From contig JARLIS010000042.1 of the NCBI GenBank assembly GCA_031291615.1, forward strand, positions 1 through 47,680: DNA of 47,680 nt, read 5' to 3'. This document shows, piece by piece, positions 8,573 through 16,381 of this stretch (position 1 is its first letter; every line of letters begins with the position of its first letter). The translations under genes were made by a program, and so were the position numbers. The stretch comes from Parvibaculum sp. Its GTDB lineage: Bacteria; Pseudomonadota; Alphaproteobacteria; Parvibaculales; Parvibaculaceae. The notes beneath the pieces were generated by a model. That model had not been told where the DNA came from, ran no database searches, and was given only the letters and a program-made list of their open reading frames with translations.

Positions 8573-9421
8573 ATGGGCTTCAAGAGCATTCTCTATGAAA
8601 CGGACGGCCGGATTGCGACGATCACGCTGAACCGCCCTTCGCGCCTCAACGCCATCGACGCGCATATCCCCTCCGAACTCGCCGACGCCGTCGCGCTGGC
8701 GAACGCCGATAAATCCGTACACGTCATTATTTTGACGGGCGCGGGCCGTTCTTTCTGCGCCGGCTACGATCTTCAGGACTATGCCGAACGGCCGGGCCCG
8801 AATGGCGGCTCGCAGGAAATGCCATGGGACCCCATGGTCGATTTCGCCATGATGTACGGCAACACCCAGAAATTCATGTCGCTCTGGCGCTCCTACAAGC
8901 CGACCATCGCCAAGGTGCGCGGCCATGCCGTGGCGGGCGGCAGCGACATCGCGCTCTGCTGCGACTTTGTTATCATGGCGGATGATGCCCGCATCGGCTA
9001 TCCGCCGGCCCGTGTCTGGGGCATACCGACACCCGCCATGTGGGTCTATCGCCTCGGTGCCGAAAAAGCCAAGCGCATGTTGCTGACCGGCGATCTCGTC
9101 AGCGGCGCGGAAGCGAAGGAGATGGGCCTCGTTCTCGACGCGGTGCCGGAGGCGGAGCTCGACGCCGCCGTGGCGGCGCTCGCCAACCGCATGTCGGGCG
9201 TCCCGCGCAATCAATTGATGATGAACAAGCTGATGATCAATTCCGCCTTCGACAATATGGGGCTCCAGACGACGCAGATGTTTGCGACCCTGTTCGACGG
9301 CGCGGCGCGCCATTCGCCGGAAGGCATGTGGTTCAAGGAGCGCGCGGAAGAAGTGGGCTTCAAGCAGGCCGTAAAGGAACGCGACAGCGGCGAGCCGATC
9401 GCGCCGGGCGTTTCGAGGTAA
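8573..9421 (+). CDS. Crotonase / enoyl-CoA hydratase family protein with altered active site
   Basis: A 282-residue crotonase-fold protein. The CoA/oxyanion elements are clear: LTGAGRSFCAGYDLQDY and KVRGHAVAGGSDIALCCDFVIM, with ARIGYPPARVWGIP and LLTGDLVSGAEAKEMGLV later. In classical enoyl-CoA hydratases the two catalytic glutamates sit in GGCE and PE-x-x-x-G. Here the first position is Asp (GGSD) and the second is Ala (PPAR), so plain hydratase activity is doubtful. The superfamily also includes isomerases, thioesterases, decarboxylases and C-C hydrolases. It starts after GGGGAGGA and is followed 16 bases later by an alpha/beta hydrolase and an unrecognised gene, likely one operon. Confidence 0.9.
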   Translation: MGFKSILYETDGRIATITLNRPSRLNAIDAHIPSELADAVALANADKSVHVIILTGAGRSFCAGYDLQDYAERPGPNGGSQEMPWDPMVDFAMMYGNTQKFMSLWRSYKPTIAKVRGHAVAGGSDIALCCDFVIMADDARIGYPPARVWGIPTPAMWVYRLGAEKAKRMLLTGDLVSGAEAKEMGLVLDAVPEAELDAAVAALANRMSGVPRNQLMMNKLMINSAFDNMGLQTTQMFATLFDGAARHSPEGMWFKERAEEVGFKQAVKERDSGEPIAPGVSR

Positions 9422-9437
9422 AAGGGGGGAGGGACGG

Positions 9438-10319
9438 ATGAGCGGGATCGAGGAGAAGGAATTTCGTTTCGCGGGCGCCGACGGCCACCCCGTCGCGGCC
9501 TGGCGCTGGTCGAAGCCCGTTCGCGCGCGCGCCATGCTGCAAGTGGCGCACGGCATGGGCGAACATGCGCGGCGTTATAAACAGCCTCTCGAACCTTTGA
9601 TGGACGCGGGCGTCGTCGTCTATGCCAACGATCATCGCGGCCACGGGCTCACCGCGCCGTCGAAAGAGGCGCTGGGCACTTTCGGCGCGGGCGGTTTCAC
9701 GGCGCTGGTCGACGACATGGCGCGGCTCACCGCGCGCGCCCGCAGCGAAAGTCCGGGATTGCCGCTCATCCTGCTCGGCCACAGCATGGGCTCCTTTGCT
9801 TCCCAGCTTTATGTTCTCGATCATTCGGCCGCCATCGACGGTCTCGTGATCTCGGGCTCGGCCGCGCTCGATCAACTCGCCGCGGCGCTTCCCGCCGATC
9901 CCGATGCGCCCGCGCTCGAATCCTTCAACGGCGCTTTCCAGCCGGAGCGCACGCCCTTCGACTGGTTGAGCCGCGACGAGCGGGAAGTCGACGCCTATAT
10001 CGCCGATCCGCTATGCGGCTTCTCCGCCGCGCCCGCCTCGATGCAGTCGATGATGGAGTCGCTGGCGCGGACCTTCGCTCCCGCCGACCTCGCGCAAATT
10101 AGGAAGGGCCTTCCGGTCTATTTCTTCTCCGGCGACAAGGACCCGGTCGGCGGACCCGATCTCGCTTTCCTCCGGCCGCTGGTCGAGCGCTATCGCGCGC
10201 TCGGCCTCGACGCGACGAGCGATTTCTACAAGGACGGCCGCCACGAGATGCTGAACGAGACCAACCGCGCCGAAGTCGTGCGGAATCTCGGCCGCTGGAT
10301 CGAAAAGGTGATTGCGTGA
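9438..10319 (+). CDS. Alpha/beta hydrolase, monoacylglycerol lipase-like (serine aminopeptidase S33 fold)
   Basis: A 293-residue hydrolase similar to lysophospholipase/monoacylglycerol lipases. LQVAHGMGEHARRY forms the oxyanion-hole strand, YANDHRGHGLT is the next conserved block, and the nucleophile elbow is GHSMGS with Ser116. FFSGDKDPVGG supplies the acid and DGRHEMLNE the catalytic histidine. No signal peptide is seen, so it is cytoplasmic. It probably cleaves an ester or CoA thioester in the same pathway as the crotonase homologue just upstream. It overlaps the next gene by 4 bases (GTGA at 10316-10319), so the two are coupled. Confidence 0.9.
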   Translation: MSGIEEKEFRFAGADGHPVAAWRWSKPVRARAMLQVAHGMGEHARRYKQPLEPLMDAGVVVYANDHRGHGLTAPSKEALGTFGAGGFTALVDDMARLTARARSESPGLPLILLGHSMGSFASQLYVLDHSAAIDGLVISGSAALDQLAAALPADPDAPALESFNGAFQPERTPFDWLSRDEREVDAYIADPLCGFSAAPASMQSMMESLARTFAPADLAQIRKGLPVYFFSGDKDPVGGPDLAFLRPLVERYRALGLDATSDFYKDGRHEMLNETNRAEVVRNLGRWIEKVIA

Positions 10320-11341
10320 ACGTCGCCCCCTCGCTCGGCGGCTACAAGGCGGTCGCGAAGCTCTACAACGCGCTGATGACCGGCCTTGTGCTGACGCTGG
10401 TCACGCGCAAGGGCGAGGATGCCGCCGCCCGTTTCGTCTTCGGCCACTTCCGCCGCCAGCATCTCGAAAAATTCCTGCCCGGCCTGAAGAAGCTCGGCCT
10501 CGACGGACTGCCCGACGCCGTCGCCTGCGCGCAATATCACTATTTCTCCAACGCGCTTGGCGGCGTCAAAACCGAATACATGCCGGAGTCAGACCGCAAG
10601 GCCTGGGTGCGCTATCCGCCACCGCGCTGGATCTGGCAGGGCGCCGCCATCTGCGCCGTGCCCGCCCGCGTCAACGAGGCGATGCTGCATGGCTGGCACG
10701 GGCATAATGGCGTCTCGCTCGGCAATCCGCGCCTCGGCTTCGTCTGCACCGGCCAGACGGTGGAGGGGCATCCCGGCCTCGAAGGCTATTACTTCGACTA
10801 TGGCCGAGAGATCGCCGAAAGCGAGCGCGTCCGCTTCGCCTATGACGAAAGCGCGCCGGAGTTCGATGCCGCCAAGGCCCCGAAGCTCGACAGCGCAAGC
10901 TGGCCGGAGGAACGCCTGAAGAAGGTCGAACGCGCCTATGCCATGGAATATGTGCGCTCGCTCGTGCCGACCATGCTCGCGCTGTTCGGCCCCGCCGAAA
11001 CGAAAGCGCTGCTCGGCCGCGCCGCGCGCCTGATCGGCATGCAACTCTACGACGATACGGCGGCGCTCATCGGCATTGCGTCGGACACACCGCGTGACTT
11101 CGCAACCTACCTCGCATCGCTCGCCGCCGCGCAAGGCGAGGAGGTCGAGATCGCCGAGGAAGGCAGCGGCATCATCGTCCGCCAGCGCGGCTGGCGGCTG
11201 ATGGACGGCCTCGCGCCGGATGCCTCCGCCTTCGAAGCCTGGAATGCGCTCTGGGAAGGTGCGCTCGCCGTCCACAATCGGCGGCTGAAACTCGCTGCGA
11301 CGCGCACTGCCGACGGCATCGTCTGGCGCGTCGCCCGCTAG
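10316..11341 (+). CDS. Unrecognised 341-residue protein, possibly ATC hydrolase-like
   Basis: I do not firmly recognise this protein. It starts with GTG inside the stop of the hydrolase gene. It has no signal peptide or membrane helices. Notable parts are RFVFGHFRRQHLEKFLPGLKK near residue 40, the His/Trp-rich LHGWHGHNGVSLGNPR around residue 125, and a C-terminal half with KVERAYAMEYVRSLVPTML and GRAARLIGMQLYDD. The helical C-terminal half loosely recalls the L-2-amino-thiazoline-4-carboxylate hydrolase family, but this is a weak impression. Its coupling to the hydrolase and crotonase genes suggests a role in the same catabolic route. Confidence 0.75.
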   Translation: MNVAPSLGGYKAVAKLYNALMTGLVLTLVTRKGEDAAARFVFGHFRRQHLEKFLPGLKKLGLDGLPDAVACAQYHYFSNALGGVKTEYMPESDRKAWVRYPPPRWIWQGAAICAVPARVNEAMLHGWHGHNGVSLGNPRLGFVCTGQTVEGHPGLEGYYFDYGREIAESERVRFAYDESAPEFDAAKAPKLDSASWPEERLKKVERAYAMEYVRSLVPTMLALFGPAETKALLGRAARLIGMQLYDDTAALIGIASDTPRDFATYLASLAAAQGEEVEIAEEGSGIIVRQRGWRLMDGLAPDASAFEAWNALWEGALAVHNRRLKLAATRTADGIVWRVAR

Positions 11342-11812
11342 GCACGGCCTCCCGGTCGCGCTCCCCGCTCGGCAAACTCCGCGATCAGCGCCGGATAGTC
11401 GTCCATCGTCGGAAAGACGGCGAAGCTGTGCGCCGCCGTCGTCTTCGCCCAGGGCAGTTTCTCGGTCACGCAGCTTTCGATGAAGGGCTCGAACCATGTG
11501 GCGTCGTCGAGCATCGTCGCGCGCAGGTTGAAAAAGGGCGAGGCGGCGTCGAAGCGGGAGAAAAAGCCAGCTCATGCAATGCGGACAGAAATGGTGCATC
11601 GGTGTTGCATGCATTCCGCCGATGACCGTCTCGCCCTTGGTGATTTCAAATCCGTCGAGCGGAAGCAATATGCTCAGCGAAAAAGCGCTCGCCGTCATGC
11701 GCTGGCAGCCAAGGCAATGACAAGCCATGGCGATGAGCGGCGGCGCGGTGATTTTCATGCGCACCTGTCCGCAGCGGCATCCGGCTTCCCAGGGGAGATT
11801 CCATTCGCTCAT
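11338..11812 (-). pseudogene. GFA-family zinc protein interrupted by a one-base frameshift
   Basis: The N-terminal half (MSEWNLPWEAGCRCGQVRM, CHCLGCQRMTASAFS, HHFCPHCMSWLF) is a GFA/CENP-V-type protein with its zinc cysteines (CxC, CxxC, CxxC). After that, the frame must shift at a run of five A at 11561-11565 (five T on the coding strand). With four T the reading continues as FSRFDAASPFFNLRATMLDD, then WFEPFIES and ends at a TAG at 11338-11340, the expected length of about 157 residues. Everything downstream still looks like intact protein, so the break is recent or a sequencing error in a homopolymer. The start at 11812 follows GGAAAG. Its end overlaps the end of the convergent gene by a few bases. 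Confidence 0.8.
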
Positions 11813-11875
11813 CGGCTTTCCTTTCATTGGCGGTGCCGAATACTTGCCCGCATTCAATGACAACGGCTACCCCGA

Positions 11876-11904
11876 TTGACAAAGTTCCATTTTAGAACTT
11901 ACAT
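11876..11904 (+). promoter_or_regulatory. TTGACA element overlapping an AAGTTC-N7-GAACTT palindrome
   Basis: A consensus TTGACA (11876-11881) is followed directly by a perfect 6-bp inverted repeat AAGTTC (11882-11887) and GAACTT (11895-11900) separated by 7 bases. The spacing puts a weak -10 (TTACAT) near 11899. The palindrome would cover the promoter between the -35 and -10, a typical repressor site. It sits 30 bases before the SDR gene start, in the divergent gap with the GFA gene. Confidence 0.5.
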
Positions 11905-11933
11905 GGCCCGGTCTTCAAAAACGAGGTCCGCCC

Positions 11934-12680
11934 ATGCCCGCCAAACGCAACGCGACCGTCGCCGTGATCGGCGCGGGCGACTATATCGGCGGCGCCATCG
12001 CCAAGAAATTTGCCGCCGAGGGCTACACGGTTTTTGCAGGCCGCCGCACGGCGGACAAGCTCGCCACGCTGAAATCCGAGATCGAGGCGGCGGGCGGGGC
12101 CTGCGTTGCAATGGGCCTCGACGCGCGCAAGGGGGAGGAAGTGACGGCCTTCCTCGCCGCCGCCGACGCGCATGCGCCGCTCGAAGTCTGCATCTTCAAT
12201 GTGGGCGCCAACGTCAACTTCCCGATCCTCGAAACGACCGAGCGCGTTTTCCGCAAGGTCTGGGAAATGGCCTGCTATTCGGGCTTCCTCGCCGGGCGCG
12301 AGGCGGCGCGGCTGATGCTGCCGCGCGGGCAGGGCTCGATCTTCTTTACAGGCGCGACCGCAAGCCTCAGGGGCGGCATCGGCTATGCGGCCTTCGCTTC
12401 CGCCAAGTTCGGCCTGCGCGCCGTCGCCCAAAGCATGGCGCGCGAGCTGGGGCCGAAGAACATCCATGTGGCCCATCTCATTATCGATGCGGGCGTCGAC
12501 ACCGCCTTTGTGCGCGAGCGCATCAAGGCCGCGCGCGGCGCGGAAGCGCTGGAGCATCTCGCACCCGATCAGTTGATGAACCCGGCCTCGATCGCCGAAA
12601 CATACTGGCAGCTGCACAACCAGGCGCGGGACGCCTGGACGCATGAACTCGATATTCGTCCTTATGGGGAGCAATGGTAA
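11934..12680 (+). CDS. SDR-family oxidoreductase with Phe in place of the catalytic Tyr
   Basis: A 248-residue short-chain dehydrogenase/reductase. The Rossmann glycines are in AVIGAGDYIGGAIAKKF, the NADP-type basic residues in AGRRTADK, and the NAG-equivalent motif is altered to NVGAN. At the active site the usual YxxxK reads FASAK (GYAAFASAKFGLR), so the catalytic Tyr is replaced by Phe while Lys stays; a Tyr lies three residues earlier. Related proteins with this YAAFASAK pattern exist, so it is probably a subfamily trait, not damage. Redox activity is uncertain. It overlaps the HCCA-isomerase-like gene by 7 bases and probably forms an operon with it. GAGG precedes the ATG. Confidence 0.9.
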   Translation: MPAKRNATVAVIGAGDYIGGAIAKKFAAEGYTVFAGRRTADKLATLKSEIEAAGGACVAMGLDARKGEEVTAFLAAADAHAPLEVCIFNVGANVNFPILETTERVFRKVWEMACYSGFLAGREAARLMLPRGQGSIFFTGATASLRGGIGYAAFASAKFGLRAVAQSMARELGPKNIHVAHLIIDAGVDTAFVRERIKAARGAEALEHLAPDQLMNPASIAETYWQLHNQARDAWTHELDIRPYGEQW

Positions 12681-13297
12681 TGGCAAATATGAAAGTGGAG
12701 CACCACTTCGATTTCGGCAGCCCGAACTCGTACCTCGCCTGGAAAGTCATTCCCGACATCGAGGAGCGCACGGGCGTGACGTTTGAAAACGTTCCCGTTC
12801 TCCTCGGCGGCGTCTTCAAGCTCACCGGCAATCAGCCGCCCATGATCGCCTTCGGCAATATCAAGAACAAGCCGCAATACGACATGATCGAGATGCAGCG
12901 CTTCATCGCGCGTCACAAGCTCGACAGGTTCAAGTTCAATTCGCACTTCCCGGTCAACACCGTGCAGATCATGCGCGGCGCGGTCGTCGCCGACATGGAA
13001 GGCGCGCTGCCGAAATACATGGACATTGTCTTCCGCGCCATGTGGGAAGACTCGCTGAAGATGGACGACGCCGATGTGATCCGCAAAACGCTCGACGCGG
13101 GCGGCCTCGACGGCGCGCATTATCTCGCCCGCATCCAGGATCAGGACGTCAAGGACAAGCTCATGGCCAATACGTCGGCCACCGTCGAGCGCGGCACCTT
13201 CGGCTGCCCGACCTTCTATGTCGGCAAGGAAATCTTCTTCGGCAAGGACCGCTTGCGCGATCTCGAAGAGGAAATCGTGAAGCAGAAAGCGGCCTGA
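12674..13297 (+). CDS. 2-Hydroxychromene-2-carboxylate isomerase-like (DsbA/GST-kappa fold)
   Basis: A 207-residue thioredoxin-fold protein. The FDFGSPNSYLAWKVIP segment carries the Ser-Pro-x-Ser-Tyr motif of the HCCA isomerase/GST-kappa group, VPVLLGGVFKLTGNQPP follows, and GTFGCPTFYVGKEIFFGKDRL is the conserved cis-Pro and C-terminal block. There is no CxxC, which excludes a disulfide oxidase. HCCA isomerases act with glutathione in naphthalene-type aromatic degradation; many relatives occur in other catabolic clusters, so the substrate here is open. The ATG at 12674 follows GGGGAG. It overlaps the SDR upstream, and a HSL-type esterase follows 72 bases later. Confidence 0.87.
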   Translation: MVMANMKVEHHFDFGSPNSYLAWKVIPDIEERTGVTFENVPVLLGGVFKLTGNQPPMIAFGNIKNKPQYDMIEMQRFIARHKLDRFKFNSHFPVNTVQIMRGAVVADMEGALPKYMDIVFRAMWEDSLKMDDADVIRKTLDAGGLDGAHYLARIQDQDVKDKLMANTSATVERGTFGCPTFYVGKEIFFGKDRLRDLEEEIVKQKAA

Positions 13298-13369
13298 CCC
13301 CGTTTCTTCGCCTTGCCGCCCGGTTGCGAAAGTCTATCATTCTCCCAAAGACATAAATGGGAGGAAGAC

Positions 13370-14281
13370 ATGAAAGACCCTGAAATCGGTGCGGTGCTGG
13401 CTTTTCTGCAATCGTCGAACTTTCCGCAAGACACGGCCGAGCTTCGCAAGGCCTATGACGCCATGGGCGACTTTTTCCCCACGGCGAAGGACGTCACGCT
13501 TGAAAAGGTGAACGCCAACGGCGTTCCCGCCGAATGGTCATCGACGCCCGGCGCGGCGCAGGACCGCGTCATCATGTATGTGCATGGCGGCGGCTATGTC
13601 ATCGGCTCGGTCGCGAGCCATCGCCACCTCGTGACGGAGCTTGGCCGGGCGGCGGGCACGCGCACGCTCTCGCTCGATTATCGCCTCGCGCCCGAACATC
13701 CCTTTCCCGCCGCGGTGGACGATGCGCTGGCCGCCTATCGCTATCTGCTGGCGCAGGGCATCGAGCCGCGCAACATCGCCATCGCGGGCGACAGTGCGGG
13801 CGGCGGCCTCACCGTTGCGGCGCTTCTCGCCATTCGCGGCGCGGGTCTCGCGCAGCCCGCCTGCGGCTTCTGCATTTCGCCCTGGGTCGATATGGAAGCC
13901 ATCGGCAATTCGATGACGACGCAGGCCGCCCGCGATCCCATGGTGCAGAAGGACGGCCTTCTCGGCATGGCGGCTGCCTATCTCAATGGCGCAAAGCCCC
14001 GCACGCCGCTCGCCGCGCCCCTCTATGGCGACTTCAAGGACATCGCGCCGCTGCTCATTCAGGTGGGCGCCGCCGAAACCCTGCTCGACGATTCAACGCG
14101 GCTTGCGAGCGTTGCGGGCGCGGCGGATGTCGATGTGACGCTTCAGGTCTGGCCGGAAATGATCCACGTCTGGCATTTCTTCCATCCGATGCTGGGCGCC
14201 GCGCGCCGCGCCATCGAAGGCGCTGGCGATTTCATCTCCCGCAAGATGATCGAAGGCGCGAGCCTGAAGAAGGTCGCCTGA
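13370..14281 (+). CDS. HSL-family (group IV) alpha/beta hydrolase, esterase
   Basis: A 303-residue carboxylesterase of the hormone-sensitive-lipase group. The oxyanion motif HGGGY starts at residue 72, DYRLAPEHPFPAAVDD is the second hallmark, and the nucleophile is Ser142 in GDSAGGG. The acid and histidine lie in LLDDSTRL and WPEMIHVWHFF near the C-terminus. It has no signal peptide, so it acts in the cytoplasm on short-chain esters or lactones. The ATG at 13370 is chosen for its strong GGGAGGA ribosome-binding site over an open frame reaching 13313. It follows the SDR and HCCA-isomerase-like genes and closes the forward run; the next genes converge from the other strand. Confidence 0.92.
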   Translation: MKDPEIGAVLAFLQSSNFPQDTAELRKAYDAMGDFFPTAKDVTLEKVNANGVPAEWSSTPGAAQDRVIMYVHGGGYVIGSVASHRHLVTELGRAAGTRTLSLDYRLAPEHPFPAAVDDALAAYRYLLAQGIEPRNIAIAGDSAGGGLTVAALLAIRGAGLAQPACGFCISPWVDMEAIGNSMTTQAARDPMVQKDGLLGMAAAYLNGAKPRTPLAAPLYGDFKDIAPLLIQVGAAETLLDDSTRLASVAGAADVDVTLQVWPEMIHVWHFFHPMLGAARRAIEGAGDFISRKMIEGASLKKVA

Positions 14282-14298
14282 CCTCGACACATGAATGG

Positions 14299-14334
14299 AA
14301 CCGTCATCCCGGTCAAAGTCCGGGGTGACGGGTT
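14299..14334. terminator. Hairpin between convergent genes, repeat-like
   Basis: AACCGTCATCCCGG pairs with CCGGGGTGACGGGTT with few mismatches around a short TCAAAGT loop, between the esterase stop and the end of the SnoaL-like gene. It can serve as a bidirectional terminator. Its GTCATCCCGG core recurs in the longer inverted repeat at 20714-20798, so it may belong to the same scattered repeat family. Confidence 0.6.
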
Positions 14335-14763
14335 CTAATGCGCCAATGCCTTGGCGAATGTGTCGCCCACCTTGCCGCCGCCGAGCTGGTCGAGCACGGC
14401 TGCCGTGTCGAGCGCTTCGAAGACTTCCCGGATGCCCTTCGCATCGCCGCGCGCAAAGAGCGTGTACTCGTTCTCGTACCAGGTTCCGCTCGCTCGAGAC
14501 CGCGCGCGATAGATGAAGCGCACGGCGCTCGATCTCTCGTCGCCGATTTCGTCCAGTATTGTGACCTCGCAATCGGGGAAATAGCTGTCGCTCCAGACGC
14601 TCGTATTGAAGGCAACGACCGCGTCGAAGCCCTTCATCGGCCGCGGATAGGGCAGCGAAGCCGAAAGGCTCCATTCGATATCCGGCGCATAGAGCGCGCT
14701 CATCGCCTTGACGTCTCCGAATGCAGAGACGAGTTTTCCGGCCGGTGTATGCGAGCTCATCAT
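14335..14763 (-). CDS. SnoaL/NTF2-like small protein
   Basis: A 142-residue single-domain protein of the SnoaL-like/NTF2 fold. Features are KAMSALYAPDIEWSLSASLPYPRPMKG near the N-terminus and WYENEYTLFARGDAKGIREVFEALDT at the C-terminal strand, the usual pattern of ketosteroid-isomerase-type cones. Such proteins are enzymes, ligand carriers or sensors, and no catalytic residues can be assigned with certainty. It starts 12 bases after the TetR regulator gene on the same strand, so the two are probably one transcript. A GGGGGGGAGA stretch precedes its ATG. Confidence 0.82.
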   Translation of the reverse strand: MMSSHTPAGKLVSAFGDVKAMSALYAPDIEWSLSASLPYPRPMKGFDAVVAFNTSVWSDSYFPDCEVTILDEIGDERSSAVRFIYRARSRASGTWYENEYTLFARGDAKGIREVFEALDTAAVLDQLGGGKVGDTFAKALAH

Positions 14764-14775
14764 TCTCCCCCCCTG

Positions 14776-15531
14776 TCAGTCGAGGATCATGCCGATGGAG
14801 CCGACGATGGAGCGGGGCTTGGTCGCCCGGCGCGCGGCGCCCGCGAACAATCCCTTTTCCAGCGGTTCCTCCAGCATCACCGTCATGGTCTGCACGAAAT
14901 GGGGCAGCGTGTCGGGCGAGCCCCATGTCGGATGCGCCCGCGTCCGATCGGTGAGCGCCGCCTCGCGCAGCGACAACACGCTGCCGAGATAGGCCCCCAT
15001 GAAAACGAAACGCTGGTTCTTCGCCGCCGCGGGCATGTCCGGCATCAGCCGCCGCAGATGTTCGAGCGCGCGCAGATAGCCCGAGTTCCACCGCTTCTCC
15101 AGCGCGTCCATGAAAAGGTCGCGATGGTTCATCGCCAGTGTCGCGATGAAGCGGGTATAGGTGTCCTCCTCGTTCTCCCGCTCGCCGGCAAGGCCGATGG
15201 ATGGGTAGACGAGCGCCTCCACGACCTCGCGCACACTATGCGGCCCACCATCTTTTTCGAGCTTGTCGAGAAAGGCATTGCGGCGCATGTCGATGAGTTT
15301 CGCGCCGTCGGCCACAAGTTCGCGCACCAGCGCTTCCTTGGTTCCGAAGTAATAGGCGAGCGAGCCGTGGTTCTTCTGCTCCGCCGCTTCGACGATCTCG
15401 CGCACGCTGACGCCGTCTATGCCGCGAATGGCGAAAAGCCGCCGCGCCGCGAGCTTGATCTGTTCGCGCGCGCCGGGCGCCTCGCGTTTTGCCCGCGCTT
15501 TCCCTTGCGTCTTGTGGACGGTTCTTGCCAT
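14776..15531 (-). CDS. TetR/AcrR-family transcriptional regulator
   Basis: A 251-residue repressor-type protein. After a basic N-terminal tail the HTH domain spans about residues 20-70, with QIKLAARRLFAIRG, VSVREIVEAAEQ as the helix-turn-helix and GSLAYYFGTKEALVREL completing the typical TetR block. The rest is a helical ligand-binding domain. The ATG at 15531 (MARTVHKTQ) is preferred over an upstream in-frame start at 15567. It is divergent from the SDR/acyl-CoA dehydrogenase operon starting at 15614 and probably controls it, sensing a CoA ester or related compound. The SnoaL-like gene is downstream. No clear palindrome was found in the 82-base divergent gap. Confidence 0.92.
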   Translation of the reverse strand: MARTVHKTQGKARAKREAPGAREQIKLAARRLFAIRGIDGVSVREIVEAAEQKNHGSLAYYFGTKEALVRELVADGAKLIDMRRNAFLDKLEKDGGPHSVREVVEALVYPSIGLAGERENEEDTYTRFIATLAMNHRDLFMDALEKRWNSGYLRALEHLRRLMPDMPAAAKNQRFVFMGAYLGSVLSLREAALTDRTRAHPTWGSPDTLPHFVQTMTVMLEEPLEKGLFAGAARRATKPRSIVGSIGMILD

Positions 15532-15613
15532 CCGCAAAGAATGCCTTGCGCGGCCCGCGCCGGTCAAACATATTATCCAAACGACCTAATCAGAAACGGC
15601 CCGGGAGGCGCGC

Positions 15614-16348
15614 ATGTCCGAACTCGATTTCACTGGCAAGACCGTACTCGTCGTCGGCGGATCGAGCGGCATCGGCAACGGCATCGCGCATGCCTTCCTG
15701 AAGAAGGGCGCGAAGGTCCATGTCTGGGGCACGCGCGCCAGGGCGTCGGATTACTCGGCGGCGGAAGGCAGCGATCTGACCGGCCTTCACTACGATGCCA
15801 TGGACGTTTCCGATTTCGACGCCATCGAAAAATATCGCGCGCCCTTCGACCGCCTCGACGTTCTGGTGCTGAGCCAGGGCACGGTCATCTACCAGCGCGG
15901 CGAGTTCCGGATGGACGGCTTCCAGAAGGTGATGGACGTCAACGTCAACAGCCTCATGGCCTGCGCGATCAAATTCCACGACATGCTCGCGGCCTCCAAG
16001 GGTTCGCTCATTACGGTGAGCTCCACGGCGGCCTTCCATTCGACGCGCGGCAACCCGGCCTATAACGCATCGAAGACAGGTGCGGTCGGCCTCACGCGCA
16101 CGCTGGCCGAGGCCTGGGCGAAGGATGGCATTCGCGTCAACGGCATCGCGCCCGGCCTCGTCGACACCAAGCTCACCAAGGTCACGACGGAGAATCCCGA
16201 GCGCCTCGCGGGCTCGCTCCAGGGCATTCCGATGCGCCGCCTCGGCACGCCGCAGGACATGGCGGGCGTTGCGCTCTTCCTCGCATCGCCGCTCGCCGCC
16301 TATGTGCTCGGCCAGACCATTCCGGTCGATGGCGGCCTCATTCTTTGA
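15614..16348 (+). CDS. SDR-family dehydrogenase/reductase
   Basis: A 244-residue classical SDR. The cofactor motif is VVGGSSGIGNGIAHAF (GxxxGxG), NAG is replaced by LSQGT, and the active site is complete with Ser in VSSTAAF and YNASK. The C-terminus [10 protein letters not shown] is typical. WGTRAR after the second strand suggests NADP(H). It is the first gene of a forward operon, 33 bases before an acyl-CoA dehydrogenase and divergent from a TetR gene. A role in oxidising a hydroxyacyl-CoA or alcohol intermediate is likely, but the substrate is not visible. Confidence 0.93.
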   Translation: MSELDFTGKTVLVVGGSSGIGNGIAHAFLKKGAKVHVWGTRARASDYSAAEGSDLTGLHYDAMDVSDFDAIEKYRAPFDRLDVLVLSQGTVIYQRGEFRMDGFQKVMDVNVNSLMACAIKFHDMLAASKGSLITVSSTAAFHSTRGNPAYNASKTGAVGLTRTLAEAWAKDGIRVNGIAPGLVDTKLTKVTTENPERLAGSLQGIPMRRLGTPQDMAGVALFLASPLAAYVLGQTIPVDGGLIL

Positions 16349-16381
16349 AACTTCGCATTCGGCATTTGGAGAGAAATAGAA

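Noticed and set aside
12674..13297. Disulfide oxidoreductase DsbA
   Set aside because: There is no CxxC motif and no signal peptide; the Ser-Pro-x-Ser-Tyr segment fits the HCCA isomerase group.
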